DNA of 64,000 bases, from positions 6,514,655 through 6,578,654 of the forward strand of contig JABAKD010000005.1 of the NCBI GenBank assembly GCA_012845835.1, given 5' to 3'. The notes under the pieces are model-generated. The model was not told where the DNA came from. It searched no databases and worked only from the letters and a program-made list of their open reading frames with translations. Shown piece after piece: positions 54,367 to 63,300 of the stretch. The first letter of the stretch is position 1; each line of letters opens with the position of its first letter. Made by a program: the position numbers and the translations under genes. The DNA comes from Undaria pinnatifida. Its lineage: Eukaryota; Sar; Phaeophyceae; Laminariales; Alariaceae.

Positions 54367-57300
54367 CGAAAATCTACGCAAGAGCGACGGCGTTCCCAAC
54401 CACATTTACCGCATCGACAAACAAAACGCAAGAGCCGAACGGTTGCTTCTTCTTTTTTCCTCATCCCCCCGCGAGACCCCATCCTGCCCCCTTGCCCACA
54501 CATACCTTCCTGCCTCGCCCTCACTTCAAAAAAAAAAAACAGCACTGGTCGCACTCCGGTAGCAGAAAAACCGTCCGGCATAAATACCACAGTTGTCACC
54601 CTCCTACCCGGCCCCGGCCCATTCCTCTCGCTCCCCCCTTAGCCCCACCCTCCCCCTTTCATTAACGCCACCACCGCCAACGTAAACAACCCCCTCCATC
54701 TCTCCCTCACCGGTACTTGGCTATGAGTTTTTCGATCTTGTCCACATTCTCCGGCTTGAACCTGCTGAACACGTCAATCATCCACGTCTTCAGGACTCCT
54801 GGGTCCCCCCTACCCGGCGGCGGTGGCGCAAACGGGCTCGGTTGTTGCTGCTGCGCTCCGCCCACCGCCGCCGCCCCAGCCGCCGCTGGGGCACCGAACG
54901 GCGAAGCCACCGCTCCCGCAGCGGCTGCCGGTGCGCCGAATGGAGAGGAGGCGGAGCTTGCGGGGGCGGCAGCGGCAGCGGGCGTGGCCGTCCCGAAAGG
55001 CCCCGGTGCGCTTCCGATGCCCCCACCGCCGCCGCCGAAGCCTCCCGTTGCCGAGAACGGGGTGGCCGTGGGTGCAGCGGCGGCTGCAGGCTGTCCGAAC
55101 GGGGATGGGGCGGCCGCCGCGGGCTACAGGCAGGGTGGAAGAGGACGGGGTAGTAGTTAGGGGTGGGGAGGGGTAGGAGAGGGGCGGGGGGGGGTAGGAG
55201 GGGGGGGGGGGGAGGCGGGTGAATGGGGATTGAGAGGCCCGCGGGGGGTTTAGTGCGCGTCTGTTATACGGGCGACACATATATGGGGCAGAAGTCGTGT
55301 CGACGAGCACGGTGGGAAACACTTGTTTGGGGACCACGCGTGCGTGCGGCGCACCGATGCCAGAGGCGTTGGGGTTATCCTCCCCCCATCTCCGTGTTCA
55401 AGGCCTTCAATCACATACCTTTCCTCTCTTGCCCTCAACCAAGCGTCATTCTTGTGCAACGATAACCCTGCGCGTCAAACCCCAGCCCAACCCTCGCTGC
55501 GAGACGAACGGACTGACCGACTTATCTCACTGATCGGCTGATCTAATAACGCTCCCCTCACCCCCTCCCCTCTTCCCCCACCACAACCCTCTCTTCAACC
55601 CTAACTTCCCCTTCCTCCCCCCAACCCCCTCCCCCCCTTCCTCCTCTGGCCCCACCCCTTCCCCTAGCGCCCTTCGGCAAACCCAAGATTCAATTAGAAA
55701 ACTCTTCACCGCCACTGCCACCTACCTGGCCGAACGCTGAGGCACCCCCGCCACCACCACCACCTCCGAAGGGTAATGGCTTAGCTGCCGCGAATCCCGT
55801 CGCCCCCGCCCCAAACGGCGAAGGCCCGACCGACGACTGCGCGGGCGAGGGGGTGGGCCCTCCGAAAAGCCTACCGGTACCGCCACCGCCACCAGCCTTG
55901 GCTGGGGTGGAAAATGGGGCTGCGCCCGCGGTAGCACCGGCGGCGGCGGTAGCGGTGGTCGGCTGAACGCCCTCGTACTTTTTCTTTAGTTTTTCGATCA
56001 GAGTTGCCTCTCGCCCCCTGACGCGGGGCGGGCGATGGTAACGAACAAAGAGGAAGGGAGAACAAGCAAGGCAAACAAACGAGCGTGTGCGAGAGTGGGG
56101 GGAGGGGGAGAGTGAGAAGGTTCTTCCATATCACCAATTGCTGTCACCACACAAGTAGAGCACACGCCCAGCCTTCCCTCGATGCACGGTACAGTGGCAT
56201 CCAGCCCCTCTCATTTGCCCCCCCCGTCCCTCTTCCCCCCTCCCCTCCCCTCCCCTCCCGGCTTGGGTCGACTCTCTAATATCTCCCTCCCCATCTCTCT
56301 TTATGTCCCTCGTCCTAATTGTCTCTGTGTATCTCTGTTTCTCTAAATCGGCCTTTGTCTGATTGCCTGTCTAGTGTACTCTCTCTCGCCTGTACTTTTC
56401 CAGGATCGTGTCCACCTCGCCAAGCTTGGCCTTGTTGTACTTGTTGTAGATCTCAAGAACCTGCGTTCGGTAGTCCCCCGCCGCCGCTCCCCCCGCTGCT
56501 GGCGCCACCGCTCCATCTCCAATTCCTGCTCCTGCCCCCGCAGCGGGGGCCGCAGCGGCCGTTGCCCCCGCCAGCGCCGCCCCGAAACCGCTCATGCCAA
56601 ACGCACCACCACCGCTAGCCGAAGGGGCAGCCGCCGATGTGGCTGAAGACCCCGCCGGGGCAGGCGCGGCGGTAGTTGCCGTGGTGGATAGAGCGCCAAC
56701 CCCACCAAACCCTGTCCCCGCCTGTACGGGGGCCGGAGCCGGCGCAGCCGTTTGCGCAGTTGCGGGGGCCGCGGAAGCAGCGGGGGCGGCATTGGCAGTG
56801 GTGGTGGCAGCGGAAGAGGTCGCGGCCGCCGAAGAGCCAAATATGGACCCGCCGGTGCCAAAGATGGAGGGTTTGGCCGAGCCGCCGAACCCGCTCCCTG
56901 CGCCGAACGGAGAGGGGAGCGGCGCAGCCGTCGCCGCCTTCGCCGTCGACGCTGCGGTTGCCGGCGCCGCTCCCTTCGCCTCGGCCTTCGCTGCAGGCGC
57001 CGGAACGGTCGCGGCGAAGGCGGAGGAAGAAGGGGCCAAAGGGGCCGGGGTCTGGCCAAACACGCGAGGAGCCATAGCAGACATAGGTGGGTAGCTGGAT
57101 CCCGCCGACGCCGATGCCGCCGCTGTTGGCTTAGCATCCGCGGAAGGAGACGAAGCCTTGGCCCCGTCGGCGGTGGCTGCGGTGGCGGCGGCGGCGGTAG
57201 CCGAGGTGGCCGTGCTTGGAGGTCCGACGGCCCCGCCCCTTTTGTGTCCGAATACTGTGGGTGCTGCCGAGGACATGGGCGGGTAGCCGCCGCCACCGCT

Positions 57301-60300
57301 GCCGCCGCCGCCCGTAGCTCCCCTTGCGCGCCCCTGAGTGGCACCACCAGTTGCCTGCCCGCCAAACATAGGAGAAGGGACCGTCGCCGCTACCGACGCG
57401 GACGCAGTTTTCGACTCGGCAGAGGCCAAAGCAGCGAGCGAGTTCGACGCGGGTGTCGCCCCTGCCAGGAAGGTCACCGGCTTTGGTAGTTTTCCTCGTC
57501 TTTCGGCATCATCGCCGTCGCCGCCACCACCACCGCCGCCAGTGACGGCGGAACAAGCTCCAGCCCTGCCTCGCTGCGCGCCGGTGTCTAAAACGGTGGT
57601 TTGCCTAGACAATAATCCTCCGCCAGTGGTGGTGGCGGTGGAAGCGGTGGTGGCGGCCGGAGCAGGAGCGGCGGAGGCAGAGGTGCCCCCGAAGCTTAGC
57701 CGCGACGAGATGGCTGTCGGGGCGTTACCCGCGCCTTCCGCCGAGGCAATTTTAACCCTGATGTTCCGAGCCGTGCGGATTACGAAGGGCATACACCGCA
57801 GTGGGAAGGGGGAGGGGGGGGGGATGGGGAGGTGGGTGTGGAACGGGGGGGGTGGAGAGGGGGGGGGCTCTACATCACCGTACATCACACCACACTACGC
57901 CACATAACACAAAATCGTCCCACTCCATCCCATCTTATGCCTTCCTATCCCATCCCATTCCGTCCCATCCCATCCTATCCCACCCCATCCCATCATATCC
58001 CATCCCATCATATCCCATCTCATCATATCCCATCCCTTTCCATCTCATATCATCCCATGTCATCCCAGCCCACTCCACACCCTACAATACCTTACTCTTA
58101 CGTACTAAACCACACCACAAGATACCTAGACGCCGGCGACGGCTGATGCACCGAACCGTGTCCCCTACTGCCCGTAACCAGCCGAGATGGCGTCCTCTGC
58201 GGGGTGGTGATGCTGGGCCTGTTGCCCAGGTGCTCCGCCAGCTGATCTTCGGTGATAACCTTGCCCACCTGCCACCAAGCGTTTAGTTCGCAATCGCAAG
58301 AACGCGCACACAGGCAGCACGACGAAAAACAAAGGAAAAACACGAAAAGAAATGAGTCGGGGTGTGGTCATCAATCGTACTCCCTTTATATTCATTCGGT
58401 CGGGCCGGCGTCGAGAGAGTTAACGATACCGCAAGGCAAAAACTATGCGCTCGACGTGTGAGGAGGACGACCAGGAATGCTGCAGCTACTGCCGCTGCTA
58501 CCGACGCCACCGCTATCGGCGCCGCCGAAGCCGCAGCAGCAGCAGCACCACCACCAGTAGCACCAGCACAAGCAACAACAGCAGCACCAGCCGCAGTACC
58601 AGTCGCAACATCAGCACCAGCACATGCAGAAACTGCACCAACAGCAGACACAGCCGCACACGCACGCACACACACTAACACCCTTCCTCCCACCCCGTAC
58701 CCTCAAAAACGTCATGGGCACACAACCACAAACGCAATAACAAATACATAACAAACGCAAAACACCCACCTCGCGCTGAGGGAAAGAGAACGACAGCATC
58801 GAGACCTCCTTGGCGAGGAGCATCACACCCTCGCTCTCCCGCCGCAGCCGCCTGCCCCTGCTGAGGGGATCCTCCCGGTCCCTCCCGCCCTCACCGCCGC
58901 CACCGAGCCTTAGAGGCGTCGCGGCCGATGACGAGCGAGCATTCGCCGCTGTCTCCACCGCCACCGCTGCCGCGCGCTCCAGGTCCTTGAAAAACAAAAA
59001 ATGGTGGTAGGGAGGTGGTGGTACGGTTAGGGCTAGGGTAAGGACTACAGCAAGCCCGCTGGGGGGGTCATGAGGCAGACAAGTTACGGAGCCAGCGCCA
59101 AGAAGTGCTCGTCGGCGAGGTTCGCCGAAGCAAAGTGCGACTGATCGCTCTGTCGATTGAACAGCGGATCGATTTGCCGCTTGCATTGACAAGGCTCGCG
59201 GCTAACGTTTGACGTTTCGGGTATTATATAGCTCGCATGATCAATGCGCGGCCGAACCATCAACGTGACAAAACGAACACAAACACAAACACAAACACAC
59301 AAAAAGCCGAATCCTTCCCCCTCCTACCCCCGCCCATCCTCCTTCAAGCCTTCATTTTCCCCCTATTCCTGCCCCAATCCCCTCCCTACCGCCCCCACCT
59401 TCTCCCAGCCAGCACCCATAACAACATACCAGGAAACTACTAAATAGTAGCCCACCTTCACTTTTGCCTCCGCCTTGGCAACCCACGCCTCCACACCCAC
59501 GGTGGCGTCGTACTGCGAACCAACAACCCTCAAAAGCCTGAGCCCAGCCCGCTCGGTCTCAACCTTCGCCGAATCTCCGTGCGTGGCACTAGCGGCGGAA
59601 GAGGCGCTCGAGGGTCGAGCCGCGCGGGCGGTGCTGCCATCGCCACCACCACCGCCGCGAGTGGCGGCCGAGCCCGGTGTAACTGAAGCCGAGGGGGCGG
59701 CACGCCCTTGCCCGTGCCCTTGGGCTTGGCCTAGGCCTCCGAGCGACGACCGCCTTCTCTGTGAAGCTGCGCTGGGAGCACGGTCCGGTGTCGCTGCTCC
59801 CGACGGCACCTGGGGACGAACGAGGCAACCAATGCAGAAGAAGAACGGAGGCGGGGGGTAGGGGGTAGAGGGGCGGGGGTGGTGGGTAGGCGGGTAATAA
59901 TTTACGTGGGGTTTCAGGGGGGAAGAAAGGCTCGCCCAACAGACGGCCCATTTGTATGCTGAATAACACTGAAATGAAGTTCAGCTTTAAACGCGTCTCG
60001 CCGGCAGGGTATTTGGTGCTATAAAGCCCGTCCATCCGATCGGCCAGCCGCTGCTTGCGCTCTCGTTCGACCAAAAATTCAACACCGTGCCAGCGCTGCT
60101 TAGATCGTTTTGCTATCGGAAGGACGTGCCGCGATAAAGCACGTTTTTTTTCTCATCCGATGCGGGCGCATTGCGGTTAGATCCCGACGCAGGAACTTTG
60201 CCCGATAACTGTACAATTCAGCGAAACAAGGCAAACCGGTGGCAAGCGCGACAGCAGCACCAACTTCGCCACCAACAACCATCATTATCACCACTATCGC

Positions 60301-63300
60301 TATTACACCAACGCCACCAATACAACAAAAGCCACCAATCCCCACCGACACCACCATTACCAACGCCACCGCTACAACCATAAAAAAACACAGCCAACGC
60401 CACCAACACCACCAATATCACCACCATAAATATCAACACCAACACCACCACCAACGCTAACAACACGGCCAACGCCACCAACACCACCAATATCACCAAC
60501 ACCAACACCAGCATCAACATAAATATCAACACCAACGCCAACACCACTTTCCAACCCTTCCTGGCCGGTGGAAACCCTACGTGCTCCATCCCGGCATTGA
60601 GAGGATACGAGGGGCTATGGACACACGACTACGGTCGTACACGCAATGAGCCCCCCCCCCCTTCCCCCCCCCCGACCCCACCCCCACCCCCACTCACCGG
60701 AGTCGCCACTCCTTCGCCCGCACCACCAGCCCTAACGCGATGCCCTCCACGCCGAGCGCGAGGCAAGGCACCGTGGATCACCCCCCCGCGCGCAGCCGCC
60801 GCCGCTCCCGACATCACCATCACTCCACCCGCCGAAGCCGCCGCCGCCGCCGCCGCCGCCGAACCCCTCCTACCCTCGCCTCCACCCCCTGATCTCCCCC
60901 CGCGAATCTCAGCCGACGGCATGGGAGAACCGGCCGCTGCTGCTGCAGCCTCCTCCCCGTGAGATTGGCAAGAAGACGTTCTGGGGGTTGCCCCTGCTTG
61001 TCCGACGGTGGCGGTTGGTCTGGCGCTGGGTCGCATGGAGACGTCGGCGCGACGCTCTCGGCGGCTTTTGAGGGTGGTCTGGAGGTCGGACATCGCCGCT
61101 TCTATCTTTCTCCTCTGAATGGCGAAGGAGGGGGAGGATGGAGGGGAAGGGAGACATGGAGGGGGGTTGGGGGAGGGGAGGGGTGGGGGGGGGGGCGGCG
61201 TACTCATTTGTTGCTTGTCTTAGTCATTTGACCATTGATCACGCATCCCTTTCGAGACGGAGCACCGTTCCTACTCCTAATAGAGACACCTCCAACATTT
61301 GGGCGCTCATTACGCTTTTTCCATATACTATATAGAAACTGTTTGCTTATCCTATCCCCGTCCTGTTTCGCCGTCTGTGGTCACCATCTATCTCCCAGGA
61401 TAGCGATCGTTTTCTCGCTACTCTCTGGTCAACAAAACTGTTCCATGTCACACACGTCTAATTTCCTCATCCCCTCCTCTAACGCATCCCGTTCCTCCTG
61501 GTATACTTCACATTCTCCTCCTATGTGAGTCCTACTCTCTATTATTGTGCCACAAGGTCACATATTTGTAGTCACGTCATCCTCCTCCCGACTTCTGGTA
61601 TATCTCTTTCTTCTTTCTGGTAGGTCCAGGTCCCCTACAGGAAATTGCAGTTTCAGCTTTTTCGCGTAGTTCATTGGGTCGTGCAGATATGGTGGGGGTA
61701 AGTTACAGGTCTTGCGACCGCGTGCTTCGGCCTTAACGTCTTTGAATACAGACACAGCAGCATCTCATCACACCAAACAACACCACACCACATCACATCG
61801 ATATCACATCGCATCATATCACATCACATCACATCACTCACCACACAACATCACATCACATCACATCGCATCACATCACATCACATCACATCACATCACA
61901 TCACATCACATCACATCTCACCACATCACATCACACCACATCACATCACATCACATCACATCACATCAAATACATCACGCGGCGCACATTGTTCCTGATG
62001 CCCTTCCTGAGGTGCACCAGCTCGGGGTCAAGAGGCTCCCTTCCGTCTCCCCGCTCCCCGCCCAGCTCTCCCACCTCCTCCCCATCGACCTCCTCCTCGT
62101 CGTACTGCACCAGCGCCTTCGCCGTCGCAGTCTGCAAATAAAATAAACATCAGTGTGTATGAAACGGCAACGGATGGAAAGAGATGGAGGAGAGGGACAG
62201 GGACAGGGGCAGGGAAAAGGAGAGGGAGAGGAAGAAGAGAGATAGACGGCGGGGGGGGGGGGGGGCAAACAGAAAATATTACGAAATAGTTCCGCTCGTG
62301 TGCTGACACACTCGCATCGAGGGCAGCGTGGTAGTGACTACAGCCGTCCCCCATTAATCGGTACCATTTCAGAGTATTAATTTCATCTTCTCGTCATCAG
62401 AATTAATATCTACATCGCTTTGTGCGCTTGTGCACGAGGCGGCATCGGCAACGGCCCCCTCTCAACCGACTGAGGTCGCGGCATGGGGTGTATCAGTGGG
62501 AGGCAAAGCGGGAGAAACGGCGGCCGCTGAGCGCCCGCGAACCCAAACAAACACAAATATATCTACACACTAAGACACATGGACCTACAAGTACACACAT
62601 ACGTTGGTCACACACACGCACATCGCACACATAAACACGCAAACATACTACTTTAACAGAAACCAGCGCAAATACACCAACACACAGGAAGATTTCGAGG
62701 AAGAGAGATGTATGCACATACCACGTGTATGTACGTACATAGGCACAAAGATGCAAATAAAACAAACATCCACGAAACCACAAAAATCATACACAAACGA
62801 AGCCCATCACCACACAGGGAGACATTGAGAAAGAGAGACGGGGAGAGAGCTGGAAGCGAGCAAGGTTTTGATAAAACAGTCGATGCAAGGGGGGAGGGGA
62901 GACCTACCTGCCACTTGATGTCCTGGTTGTTGGCCTTGAGATTCGCTATGTCCGACACCTGCTTCGCCATGTCCCGCCCCAGCTCCCTCACTGCATCGCG
63001 AAGCCTGCCGAAACGAAGAAACGAAACACCGACAATTGAGCGGAGGCAGTAACAAACTTTACAAAAATACGAAAAAGAAATACCAACAGCAACAGCGAAA
63101 AGCCAAGACGAACACATACACAAACAAAAAACAAAAAACACAAATACGAAACACAATGTTCTGAGCCACAGCCGCCCGCAAAATAGCCAAGACACCGACA
63201 AAACAAAATCGCACAAACACAACCCTCTAACTCTCCCTCGCCCCCCCCCTACAAGGCACAAAACACGCCTCTAACCCCCAGCCGTCCCCCCGCCCCCCTC

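Noticed and set aside
56592-57365. Arg/Pro-rich minus frame and Ala-rich plus frames over the main FG exon
   Set aside because: They are other frames of the FG exon. Only the chosen frame gives regular FG motifs and matching splice phases.
59084-59192. Possible extra nucleoporin exon (FASANLADEHFLALAP)
   Set aside because: The peptide looks reasonable, but the GTAACT donor is in phase 2 and does not fit the following exon. The neighbouring exons join in phase 0 without it.
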